Made by a program: the position numbers and the translations under genes
Assembly (NCBI GenBank): GCA_964610175.1
Contig: CAZSVE010000116.1
Location: 1-7,114, forward strand
DNA: 7,114 nucleotides
Source: CAZSVE01 sp964610175
GTDB lineage: Bacteria; Pseudomonadota; Gammaproteobacteria; HK1
Reading direction: 5' to 3'
The notes under the pieces: generated by a model
Told to the model about the DNA's origin: nothing
Seen by the model: the letters and a program-made list of their open reading frames with translations, nothing else
Database searches by the model: none
Shown here: positions 1 to 6,064 of the stretch, one piece after another
Layout of the letters: each line of letters begins with the position of its first letter
How positions within the stretch are numbered: the stretch's first letter is position 1

Positions 1-35
1 TTTATGACTGAGCCGACGGTGCCTGCGGCTCACAC

Positions 36-55
36 TAGCGCTTCGCGCCAAGACT
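36..55 (+). repeat. Short repeat X, left copy
   Basis: The 20 bases TAGCGCTTCGCGCCAAGACT occur here and again, identically and in the same orientation, at 7068-7087. Similarity continues loosely for about 18 bases as an A/G-rich stretch ending in TGGG. The head TAGCG..CTTCGC resembles the head of the 110-bp repeat family found elsewhere in this window (TAGCGAAGCTTCGC), so the two may be related. A plus-strand reading frame open from base 1 meets a TAA at 55-57, so a gene entering from the left could end inside this repeat. With only 18 codons visible, that gene cannot be confirmed. Confidence 0.7.
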
Positions 56-65
56 AAAAGGGGAT

Positions 66-108
66 GGGGCTCGGTTCACGCACCGATCCCCTCAGGATCT
101 TTATTTTT
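66..108 (+). terminator. Possible Rho-independent terminator of a gene upstream of the window
   Basis: GGGG at 66-69 and TCGGT at 71-75 pair with ACCGA at 82-86 and CCCC at 88-91. One mismatch (C70/T87) interrupts the stem and the loop is six bases (76-81). A T-rich tract (TCTTTATTTTT, 98-108) starts seven bases after the stem. Read on the plus strand this is a fair intrinsic terminator, although the gap before the T tract is long. A smaller hairpin (TGAGCCG/CGGCTCA, 9-15 with 26-32) precedes it. The gene it would serve lies outside the window. Confidence 0.4.
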
Positions 109-334
109 CCGATACCTCGATAAATCACATTTCTTCCATTACGTGAGTGAAAAAACGGACTTATTCACTATCCTGCCGACCCCAATTCTATTCCACCGAC
201 ACATCCCATGCCCAATGGCAGAGATCGCGCCTTTTCTTCGCCTTTGTTATCGACGCAGGCAAGGCGCCTTGCACGGGACGTTCTCCGTAGTGCACGGCAG
301 CCTGCCCGGAATTCGGATAATCGATTCCGATGAT
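109..334. other. Non-coding stretch between the left terminator and repeat copy A
   Basis: I find no convincing gene here. Two short open frames cross it, one on each strand, but both run into repeat copy A and neither has a recognisable product. The one clear structure is a 14-bp perfect palindrome, GCAAGGCGCCTTGC, at 259-272. It lies downstream of mltA (minus strand), beyond repeat A, and could help end that transcript, though no T tract follows it. Confidence 0.5.
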
Positions 335-440
335 TTGTATTTCCTGTTCAGCTTCGCCGATGAGTCCAATTCTACGAAACACCAATTTTTCCTTACTACT
401 GCCGAATCACGCTTCATCGGATCGAGGCGAAGCTTCGCTA
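335..440 (-). repeat. 110-bp repeat family, copy A (minus orientation)
   Basis: Read on the minus strand this copy starts at 440 with TAGCGAAGCTTCGCC and ends with GAACAGGAAATACAA at 335. It is a diverged full-length copy (106 bp) of the element seen best at 5951-6174. The first three bases of the head, TAG at 440-438, are the stop codon of mltA. Its two ends can pair: AGCTTCGCC (434-426 on the minus strand) with GGCGAAGCT (358-350), nine perfect base pairs, with CCGATGA/TCATCGG able to extend the helix after an unpaired stretch. It reads in the same direction as mltA transcription and so would form the start of the mltA 3' UTR. Confidence 0.85.
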
Positions 441-1742
441 GAGCTTCGTCGTGGGCAACAGCGCGGCCGTGCGTGGTAACAGGAGATAATAATGTCCCTG
501 CTCGCGCATGATTCCGGCCTTGTCACCGGCCTTCTTGCCGCTTCCCCAGAAGAGGTCACCGCGTACCGCACCCCGGATGGCACTCCCGGTATCCTGGGCG
601 ATTACCAAACGGCGGAGCGGGCGCGAGGGATCGCTTCCGGGATCGAGGGTGACGAGCCAGAGCGGCGTACCGAGAGGGATATAATCCGGATCCACGGCAA
701 GGCTCCGTCTCGGCGTCAACACCACCCCTTGGGCCCCGATTGGTCCATCGAATTGGCCATCGATTCGGACATCGGGCTTTCGAATTCGAAAGAACACATA
801 GGCGCGGTTACTGCGCATCAATTCCGCGCCTGACGCCGGATTGGCTTCGATCCACCTTCGAACCGTGGGCATGGATACCTCTTCCAACGCCATCTCGCCC
901 GAGGCCACCAATTTTCGTCCGATGGCCGTGTAGGGCCGTCCGTTTTGTCCGGCGTACCCCAGCCGAAGATAGGAGCCATCGGGAAGGAGCGCCCGACCCG
1001 ACCCCTGGATATGTAAAAAAAACGCGTCGGTGGGGTCATCGAGCCACAAGATCTCCAATCCCCGACCAGCTAGTGCTCCGGCCTCGATCTCCGCGCGGTC
1101 ATAATACGGAACAAGCCTTCCTTCGGAGATGCGTCCGACGATCCTTCGGTTGCGCCGTTTATCATCGAGATGTCCCAGATCCACACTGATGAGATCATCC
1201 GGTCGCGCCAGGATGGGATATCGGAACCGTGCATCTGCTTGGAGGGAGCCGCGCAGTTCCGGTTCGTAGTAGCCCGTAAAAAGCCCCGTCCATCCGTCGT
1301 CGCCCCGATGATCTCCTCGATCACCAACCCCTACCGCGTAGGGCGTGAAACCACGCTCCAAAAAGTGCCGCACCTGCCCTTTATCCCCGGGGTCGATGCG
1401 GCCCGCTTCCTGGCAAAGGGAGATCCAATGATCCACTTTCCCCATTTCCACCCTGGGGCCGAAGTCCCGAGTCGGCGGATATCCGACAATCTTCTCGCAG
1501 GATCGCAAAAACACCGGCAGTATCTCCCCGTGGTGATCCGATTCCCATCCCGGAAGTTCTCCATAGGTAACGGGATGAAGGGTAAACCGGGGGGAAGGGG
1601 GGTACGGCGACGGGGGGGCGGGCATTCGCGCACAGGCACCGAGCAGAAGCGCGGCAACCATGAGTGCGACAACGTTGCCGAGGATCATCCGGAAATCCGT
1701 CCGGCGCGGCCAAAACCAAAAATTTCTCATTATCGATTCCAT
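438..1742 (-). CDS. mltA: Membrane-bound lytic murein transglycosylase A (MltA), lipoprotein
   Basis: MltA cleaves the MurNAc-GlcNAc bond of peptidoglycan, leaving 1,6-anhydro-muramic ends, and acts at the inner face of the outer membrane. With the ATG at 1742 the protein has 434 residues. A hydrophobic signal (about 19-34) ends in the lipobox LLGAC with lipid-accepting Cys37. The next residues are Ala-Arg, with no Asp at +2, which favours outer-membrane sorting. A proline-rich linker (40-51) follows, then the MltA barrel domain (FTGYYEPELRGS, 155-166; FFLHIQGSGR, 241-250). The C-terminal 3D domain has its three aspartates visible: D351 (LAVDPDYIPLGTP), D384 (IAQDTGSAIRG, likely catalytic acid) and D396 (GDLFWGSG). 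E. coli MltA has 365 residues. The frame stays open upstream to 2009, but that part overlaps thrC. ATGs at 1742 and 1730 are both possible, and a GGAGG lies about 22 bases before the first. The stop TAG is the first triplet of repeat copy A. Confidence 0.95.
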   Translation of the reverse strand: MESIMRNFWFWPRRTDFRMILGNVVALMVAALLLGACARMPAPPSPYPPSPRFTLHPVTYGELPGWESDHHGEILPVFLRSCEKIVGYPPTRDFGPRVEMGKVDHWISLCQEAGRIDPGDKGQVRHFLERGFTPYAVGVGDRGDHRGDDGWTGLFTGYYEPELRGSLQADARFRYPILARPDDLISVDLGHLDDKRRNRRIVGRISEGRLVPYYDRAEIEAGALAGRGLEILWLDDPTDAFFLHIQGSGRALLPDGSYLRLGYAGQNGRPYTAIGRKLVASGEMALEEVSMPTVRRWIEANPASGAELMRSNRAYVFFRIRKPDVRIDGQFDGPIGAQGVVLTPRRSLAVDPDYIPLGTPLWLVTLDPGSDPSRPLRRLVIAQDTGSAIRGAVRGDLFWGSGKKAGDKAGIMREQGHYYLLLPRTAALLPTTKL

Positions 1743-1815
1743 CTCGTTGTTGACTGGTAGTGCTATCCTCCGGGGTGGTCCGGAAAAGGTCGGGTTCGGG
1801 AAAACGGAACGGTGC

Positions 1816-1844
1816 AGAATATGCCGGATAATAGAATATGCTAA
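1816..1844 (-). promoter_or_regulatory. Candidate sigma70-type promoter for mltA
   Basis: On the minus strand TTAGCA (1844-1839) and TATTCT (1821-1816) are separated by 17 bases. Each matches the consensus at four of six positions. Transcription would start near 1809, giving a leader of about 65 bases before the ATG at 1742. The nearly repeated GCATATTC on both sides makes the match look partly coincidental. Read-through from thrC remains an alternative. Confidence 0.35.
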
Positions 1845-1858
1845 CCCTTCTCTGCGTC

Positions 1859-1895
1859 CATCGATGGGCCCATCGATGACGCCCATCAATGGGCG
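1859..1895 (-). terminator. Palindrome plus hairpin at the 3' end of thrC
   Basis: CATCGATGGGCCCATCGATG (1859-1878) is a perfect 20-bp palindrome. Directly next to it, CGCCCAT (1880-1886) and ATGGGCG (1889-1895) form a second inverted repeat with a two-base centre that contains the thrC stop codon (TGA, 1888-1886 on the minus strand). The two structures share the word CCCATC. No T tract follows on the minus strand, so this is not a classical intrinsic terminator. It could be a weak or Rho-assisted terminator, an mRNA 3' stabiliser, or a protein-binding site upstream of mltA. Confidence 0.4.
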
Positions 1896-3070
1896 CAACG
1901 GCGCAGGGCCTCGACATACTTCGTTCCGGCCCCGGTGTTGAAAAATACTATCTCTTCTTTCGGGTCCAGCCATCCCGATGCCAACAGCCTTCTGGCTGCC
2001 GCAACGCACGCTCCACCTTCCGGACAGGCATTGATTCCCTCCGTTCTCGCCATCACGGTCATGCCATGCAGTAGCTCCTCATCGTCCACCGCGACTGCTG
2101 TGCCCGAAGTCTCCCGAAGGGCGCGGAGCATCAGGAAATCGCCGATGGCACCAGGCACGCGCAGCCCGGCAGCCACGGTGCAGGGGTCCTCCCAAGGGTC
2201 GGCATATTCCTGTTTTTGCGCAAAGGCCCGCACGATGGGCGCACAGCCCGTGGCCTGAACACTCACCAGGCGAGGACGTTCATCCTCCGATATCCAACCG
2301 AGGCGCGCCAGTTCCCCGAAGGCCTTGTGCATGCCGATGAGGCCCGTGCCACCCCCCGTGGGATAAAAGATCACATCCGGAAGCCGCCAACCCAGTTGTT
2401 CCGCCAGCTCGAGGCCCATGGTCTTCTTGCCTTCGATGCGATAGGGTTCCTTGAGGGTGGAGAGGTCGAATGCCTCGAGTGCCGCTTTCTGTTCGGCGAC
2501 CACCCTGCCGCAATCGGAAATGACGCCGTCCACGAGTTCGATGTTTCCGCCCATCATGACAACCTCCAGGCGGTTGATCTCCGGCGTGTCCTTGGGGATG
2601 AATACGTGGCATCCAAGCCCGGCGCGGGCAGCATAGGCGGCCATGGCCCCAGCGGCATTCCCCGCCGACGGAATAATGAGGTCCTTTACGCCCAAATGGC
2701 GGGCCATGGTAACGGCAAGGGTAAGACCGCGGGCCTTGAACGACCCCGTGGGATTGATGCTCTCATCCTTGACCCAAAGGCGATCGAGGCCAAGCGCCTC
2801 CCCGAGGCGCGGCGACGGGAGCAGGGGGGTATCACCTTCCCCCAGGGTCACGGGCGACTCGGACAGGGGCAATGGCAACAGCTCTCGCCAACGCCATACC
2901 CCGCCGCGGCGGGCCGAGATGGCATCGCGATCCACATGGCGCACTATAGCCGAGAGATCATAATGGCAGGTGATGGGGCGGCTCGCGGGAGAGAGGTTGT
3001 GTAACTTTCCCACCGGCAAGGTGGCACCCGTATGGGAACATCGAAGGGATTGGAGATAGGTATCCATCAT
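1886..3070 (-). CDS. thrC: Threonine synthase (PLP-dependent, fold type II)
   Basis: This enzyme converts O-phospho-L-homoserine to L-threonine and phosphate in the cytoplasm, the last step of threonine synthesis. The 394-residue protein shows GEGDTPLL (77-84), the PLP lysine K112 in NPTGSFKARG, the SAGNAAGA phosphate/substrate loop (135-142), EPYRIEGKKTMGLELAEQLGW (208-228, typical of this enzyme), the glycine-rich PLP phosphate loop PTGGGTGL (237-244), and FNTGAGTKY (377-385). The N-terminus has isolated cysteines (C11, C35) rather than the paired CxxC zinc-ribbon motif of many relatives. Two ATGs are adjacent (3070 and 3067) and no strong Shine-Dalgarno is visible. It is transcribed toward mltA, 143 bp away, and divergently from the permease. 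A related PLP lyase is a less likely alternative, because the EGKKT region fits threonine synthase best. Confidence 0.88.
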   Translation of the reverse strand: MMDTYLQSLRCSHTGATLPVGKLHNLSPASRPITCHYDLSAIVRHVDRDAISARRGGVWRWRELLPLPLSESPVTLGEGDTPLLPSPRLGEALGLDRLWVKDESINPTGSFKARGLTLAVTMARHLGVKDLIIPSAGNAAGAMAAYAARAGLGCHVFIPKDTPEINRLEVVMMGGNIELVDGVISDCGRVVAEQKAALEAFDLSTLKEPYRIEGKKTMGLELAEQLGWRLPDVIFYPTGGGTGLIGMHKAFGELARLGWISEDERPRLVSVQATGCAPIVRAFAQKQEYADPWEDPCTVAAGLRVPGAIGDFLMLRALRETSGTAVAVDDEELLHGMTVMARTEGINACPEGGACVAAARRLLASGWLDPKEEIVFFNTGAGTKYVEALRRCAH

Positions 3071-3134
3071 GGGTCTTTTCGGTTTTTTTGTTGGTATCGG
3101 GTTCAGGTACGGGATGGGTATGAAAAGTGATTAT

Positions 3135-3230
3135 TTTGTTTATTTCCCGCTCGACTCGACAAATGAGAGTTTTACAAAACAGTAATTTTGCTTTGCCAAT
3201 GCATGAATCATGCTTTGTCGGTTTCTTCGG
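3135..3230 (-). repeat. 110-bp repeat family, copy B (minus orientation, head lost)
   Basis: On the plus strand the copy begins with TTTGTTTATTTCCCGCTC, the reverse complement of the family tail, and runs to TGCTTTGTCGGTTTCTTCGG near 3230, where the usual palindromic head is missing. The middle keeps GCATGA-A-TCATGC (3201-3213) and can form a CGACAAA/TTTGTCG pairing. It lies in the divergent thrC/permease intergenic region, 64 bp upstream of the thrC start, so any thrC promoter is probably inside or next to it. Unlike copies A, C and D it is not at a gene end. Confidence 0.75.
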
Positions 3231-3294
3231 TTACCCTGGGAGTGACCTCCGTCAAACCGATAGTAGCTGCAAGGGGATATTCTAAGGGTGATAT

Positions 3295-3322
3295 TTTGCT
3301 CTGCACCATGTGACGATATAAT
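3295..3322 (+). promoter_or_regulatory. Candidate sigma70 promoter for the permease gene
   Basis: TATAAT at 3317-3322 is a perfect -10 hexamer. The best -35 is weak: TTTGCT at 3295-3300, with a 16-base spacer. The predicted start near 3329 gives a short leader of about 27 to 33 bases, which contains the ribosome binding site at 3345-3350. The poor -35 suggests an activator may be needed, but no clear operator is visible. Confidence 0.55.
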
Positions 3323-3344
3323 GCTTGTGAAACCGTAAAATAAA

Positions 3345-3350
3345 GGGGAG
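3345..3350 (+). promoter_or_regulatory. Ribosome binding site that leaves two possible starts
   Basis: GGGGAG is followed by TTG at 3356 (five bases away) and ATG at 3362 (eleven bases away), in the same frame. The spacing slightly favours TTG and the codon favours ATG. The choice changes the protein by only two residues. Confidence 0.6.
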
Positions 3351-3355
3351 CCACC

Positions 3356-5296
3356 TTGAACATGACATTCGATGGTGAGATGAAAAAGCGCATTCTGGGC
3401 GCTCTCGTTTTTCTGGCCATTGGCCTTTTTCTGAACATTCACGCGCCGGAAGCCGAGGTATCCTGGGTGGTAGGGATTCTACTGTTGACTATTTATCTCT
3501 TTGCATTCGAGATCGTTCCGGTGGATGTGGCGGCCATCAGTATCATGGTCCTGTTGGGACTCACTTACCTCATTGGGCCCTTGGTCGGTCTCGGGGGTCC
3601 CCTTATCGACCCCATGCACCTCTTCGACGGATTCGCCAGTAACGCCGTCATCTCCATCATCGCGGTGATCATCATCGGGGCCGGACTCGACAAGACCGGC
3701 GCCATGAGTAACGTGGCCAGCTTCATCCTGAAAATAGGTGGCACCAAGGAAGCGCGCATCATCCCGGTAATTTCCAGCACTGTCGGCGTCATCTCCAGCT
3801 TCATGCAGAACGTCGGGGCCGCGGCGCTATTCCTGCCCGTGGTCGGACGCATCTCCGCTCGCACCGGGTTGCCCATGTCGAGACTACTCATGCCCATGGG
3901 CTTTTGCGCCATACTGGGCGGTACCATCACCATGGTCGGTTCCAGCCCCCTCATCCTGCTCAACGATCTCATCAAGAACTCCAATCAGACCCTGCCAGCC
4001 GAACAACAAATGGAAGTATTCTCCTTGTTTTCCGTCACCCCGATCGGTCTCGCGCTGGTGGCTACCGGTATCATCTATTTCGTCATTGCCGGGCGTTTCG
4101 TGCTACCCAACGTCAAGAGCAAGAAGGGGGAAAGCCCCGGCAGCACCGATGACTATTTCGAAAAACTCTATGATCTCAAGGGGGAGATCTACGAACTGGT
4201 GGTAAAAAAGGGCAGTGCCCTGATTGGCGAGCGCATCGGCGATGTCGAGCAGATGTACAATATCCCGTCCATCCTCGGGATCGACGATAACGAGCAACTC
4301 CGCCTCGCACCACCGGCCGACATCGAGATCGGTGAGTCCGCCGTCTTGGCGGTGAAGGGCCCGGAAGACCAAATCGCGGAATTCGTCGAACGCTTTGGAC
4401 TTCAGCAACGCGAGGCCCTCGATCGCTTCGCCGAGCCATTGAATCCCACCCGGGCAGGCATCGCCGAGGTGGTTATTCCGGCCCGATCCCACTTGGTCGG
4501 AAAGGCACTATCCGACATCAGAATGCGTCGCACCTACGGTCTCAACGTGATGACCGTGTACCGCGATAACGAGGCCATCCGCGGCATTCTCAGAAATCTC
4601 GTGTTGCATTCCGGCGATACCCTGGTCGTACACAGTAGTTGGAACGATCTCGCCGCCCTGACCAAAGACCGCGACTTCGTCGTGGTCACCGACTTCCCCC
4701 ACGAAGAGACACGTCCCACCAAGGTGGTGCCTGCGCTCATCTGTTTCGGCATCGCGCTCTTCATGGTGTTATTCACCGACATCCGACTCTCCGTAGCGCT
4801 CCTGACCGGGGCGTTGGGGATGGTATTGACGCGTGTCCTCGATATCGAAGAGGCCTACAAGGCCGTCAGTTGGAAGACCGTATTTCTGCTTGCGAGCCTG
4901 ATTCCCCTGGGCCTCGCGGTGGAAACCTCCGGGACCGCCAAATGGATCGCCGACGAGGTGCTGCTCATTCTGGAAGGTGTCCCGGTGTGGGTGCTCCAGG
5001 GCGCCATCGCCGTATTGGCCACCTTCTTCACCCTGGTGATGTCCAACGTGGGCGCCACTGTGCTATTGGTGCCCCTGGCGGTCAATATCGCCATCGGTGC
5101 TGGCGCCAATCCGGCAATCTTCGCCCTCACCGTGGCCATCGCCACCTCCAACTCCTTCCTGATTCCGACGCACCAGGTGAACGCCCTGATCATGGGGCCG
5201 GGCGGCTATCGCGTACCGGACTACATGCGGGCCGGTGGCATCATGACCGTGCTGTTCCTGGTGGTCATGATGATCATGATGAATCTCGTCTTCTAG
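3356..5296 (+). CDS. SLC13/DASS-type anion permease with two internal RCK_C domains
   Basis: This is a predicted inner-membrane secondary transporter of 646 residues from the TTG start. An N-terminal hydrophobic half (about 11-250) and a C-terminal half (about 455-646) each carry the family's helix-break motif: MQNVGAAALFLPV (150-162) and MSNVGATVLLVPLAVNIA (562-579). Also visible are SSPLILLND (196-204) and PTHQVNALIMGPGGYR (604-619). Between the halves lie two soluble TrkA-C/RCK_C domains (about 274-347 and 366-446), which usually bind a regulatory ligand. In this subfamily (sulfate transporters of algae and cyanobacteria, and many bacterial permeases annotated as SLC13 or CitT/ArsB-like) likely substrates are sulfate or dicarboxylates, often with sodium. 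The substrate here is not determinable from sequence alone. The gene stands alone, divergent from thrC, with a TATAAT promoter. Its stop TAG coincides with the head of repeat copy C. Confidence 0.9.
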   Translation: MNMTFDGEMKKRILGALVFLAIGLFLNIHAPEAEVSWVVGILLLTIYLFAFEIVPVDVAAISIMVLLGLTYLIGPLVGLGGPLIDPMHLFDGFASNAVISIIAVIIIGAGLDKTGAMSNVASFILKIGGTKEARIIPVISSTVGVISSFMQNVGAAALFLPVVGRISARTGLPMSRLLMPMGFCAILGGTITMVGSSPLILLNDLIKNSNQTLPAEQQMEVFSLFSVTPIGLALVATGIIYFVIAGRFVLPNVKSKKGESPGSTDDYFEKLYDLKGEIYELVVKKGSALIGERIGDVEQMYNIPSILGIDDNEQLRLAPPADIEIGESAVLAVKGPEDQIAEFVERFGLQQREALDRFAEPLNPTRAGIAEVVIPARSHLVGKALSDIRMRRTYGLNVMTVYRDNEAIRGILRNLVLHSGDTLVVHSSWNDLAALTKDRDFVVVTDFPHEETRPTKVVPALICFGIALFMVLFTDIRLSVALLTGALGMVLTRVLDIEEAYKAVSWKTVFLLASLIPLGLAVETSGTAKWIADEVLLILEGVPVWVLQGAIAVLATFFTLVMSNVGATVLLVPLAVNIAIGAGANPAIFALTVAIATSNSFLIPTHQVNALIMGPGGYRVPDYMRAGGIMTVLFLVVMMIMMNLVF

Positions 5297-5406
5297 CGAG
5301 ACTTCACCTCGAACCGATAAAGCATGATTTAGCCTCCCTCGGTAAAACAGAATTGCTGCTCTGTAGGACTTGATTCATTCGCGAAACTGAGCGGGAAATA
5401 AACGAA
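5294..5406 (+). repeat. 110-bp repeat family, copy C (plus orientation)
   Basis: The copy starts at the permease stop codon, TAGCGAGACTTCACCTCGAA, and ends with GAGCGGGAAATAAACGAA at 5406, 113 bp in all. Ends are well conserved and the middle has diverged from the 5951-6174 copies. The head palindrome and the long-range end pairing are broken by substitutions (CGAGACTTCACC in place of CGAAGCTTCGCC), which suggests an older copy. It reads in the same direction as the permease transcript, as copy A does relative to mltA. Confidence 0.85.
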
Positions 5407-5413
5407 CCGAGAT

Positions 5414-5490
5414 GTCCGGCATCGGACCGACTCGAACTGGCGATGGATATCGGCCTCGATATCCATCGCCATCTCCAACTCCATCGCCAG
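5414..5490 (+). other. Strong hairpins with an alternative pairing
   Basis: TGGCGATGGATATCG (5438-5452) and CGATATCCATCGCCA (5457-5471) form a perfect 15-bp stem with the four-base loop GCCT. A third segment, CCATCGCCAG (5481-5490), can instead pair perfectly over ten bases with CTGGCGATGG (5437-5446), so two structures compete for the same left arm. A smaller hairpin GTCCG-GCAT-CGGAC (5414-5427) precedes them. There is no T tract. It lies after the permease and repeat C and 138 bases before the small ORF. It could terminate or stabilise the permease mRNA or control the small ORF. No product is encoded that I recognise. Confidence 0.6.
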
Positions 5491-5579
5491 CTTCCTCTTC
5501 GCATCCCAGCCCATGATACCCGAGGGAAATCGTTGAAAATCGAAGATATATCCATTTTCAGGTATCGGAAAAACAAGGC

Positions 5580-5595
5580 CAGCGAAGCTTCGCTG
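5580..5595. repeat. Isolated head palindrome of the repeat family
   Basis: CAGCGAAGCTTCGCTG is a perfect 16-bp palindrome containing the GCGAAGCTTCGC found at the head of copies A, E and F. The neighbouring bases do not continue the repeat on either side, so this is either a remnant or an independent site. It lies 32 bp upstream of the ATG of the small ORF. Confidence 0.55.
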
Positions 5596-5627
5596 ATATG
5601 TTCTACTGACGAATTCGACCATCGACC

Positions 5628-5840
5628 ATGTACTTCATCTATAAAATCTCTCCCGGCAATCGATTGACTCCAGTCGACCGTTTCGACAGGTATCCGGAAG
5701 CCAAGAAGGCGGTACGATCCTTGCGGGAGACATTGGCACCGCAAGACGAGCACGCCTTCCGGATCATATTCGCGCAAAATACCGAGGAGGCAGAACGCCG
5801 ATTGCGGGAAAAACGGGAACCCTACCCGGGCGAGGACTGA
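5628..5840 (+). CDS. Small conserved-looking hypothetical protein (70 aa)
   Basis: The 70-residue product begins MYFIYKI, has a central charged stretch (YPEAKKAVRSLRE, residues 22-34) and then RIIFAQNTEEAERRLREKREPYPGED (45-70). From memory, the pattern of an N-terminal IYKI strand with a C-terminal IFAxNxxEAExxLxxKREP and acidic tail resembles a family of short uncharacterised proteins in sulfur-oxidising and related proteobacteria. That match needs a search to confirm. There is no signal peptide, membrane segment or known catalytic motif. It is probably a small cytoplasmic alpha/beta protein. The Shine-Dalgarno is weak. The stop TGA (5838-5840) is followed immediately by repeat copy D. The opposite strand is also open over this region, but it reads into repeats and looks unlike a protein. 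Confidence 0.7.
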   Translation: MYFIYKISPGNRLTPVDRFDRYPEAKKAVRSLRETLAPQDEHAFRIIFAQNTEEAERRLREKREPYPGED

Positions 5841-5952
5841 TTCGTTGATTTCCCGCTCGGCTTCGCAAATGAGTCGAGCTTTACGAAACAATCCATTTTG
5901 CGTTGACGGATGCTAAATCATGCCTCATCGGTTCGGGGCGAAGCATGACTTA
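5841..5952 (-). repeat. 110-bp repeat family, copy D (minus orientation)
   Basis: The copy begins on the plus strand with TTCGTTGATTTCCCGCTCGG, the reverse complement of the family tail, on the base right after the stop codon of the small ORF. It runs to the head near 5952, where TTA is shared with the head of copy E. It is 112 bp. The end arms GCTTCGC (5860-5866) and GCGAAGC (5938-5944) pair perfectly over seven bases. The outermost part of the head has changed (CATGACTTA), so the 12-bp palindrome is lost. It is inverted relative to the adjacent gene, unlike copies A and C. Confidence 0.85.
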
Positions 5953-6064
5953 GCGAAGCTTCGCCTCGAACCGACAAAGCATGACCCAGCATCAGCCGAG
6001 GCAAAATTGGTATCTTGCAAAACTTGATCCAATTGTGAAGCTGAGCGGGAAATAAACGAATTAC
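5951..6064 (+). repeat. 110-bp repeat family, copy E (plus orientation, tandem unit 1)
   Basis: This is a complete copy from TAGCGAAGCTTCGCC to GAGCGGGAAATAAACGAA (6060), followed by TTAC before the next copy. The head holds the palindrome GCGAAGCTTCGC (5953-5964). AGCTTCGC (5957-5964) can pair with GTGAAGCT (6035-6042) over eight pairs including one G-U. Inside, GCCTCG/CGAGGC and AATTGG/CCAATT can form two further stems, giving a possible three-way junction. It differs from copy F at three of 110 positions. Confidence 0.92.

Noticed and set aside
104..117. TTTTTCCGATACCT shared in inverted orientation with 5560-5573
   Set aside because: A single 14-base match in an A/T-rich context in a 7-kb window is within chance expectation, and the flanks do not align.
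188..385. 65-residue minus-strand frame downstream of mltA
   Set aside because: It starts within repeat copy A with no ribosome binding site, and its product is not recognisable. A decayed or very short gene cannot be fully excluded.
143..511. 122-residue plus-strand open frame at the left side
   Set aside because: It runs through repeat copy A and antisense to the mltA 3' end, with no Shine-Dalgarno and no family resemblance.
1743..2009. N-terminal extension of MltA to the ATG at 2009
   Set aside because: It would place 89 residues before the signal peptide and overlap the end of thrC. The lipoprotein signal fits only a start at 1742 or 1730.
5304..5891. 195-residue minus-strand open frame opposite the small ORF
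   Set aside because: It begins and ends inside repeat copies D and C, and its middle reads through the hairpin region as a low-complexity W/R/S run. The plus-strand 70-residue frame looks much more like a protein.
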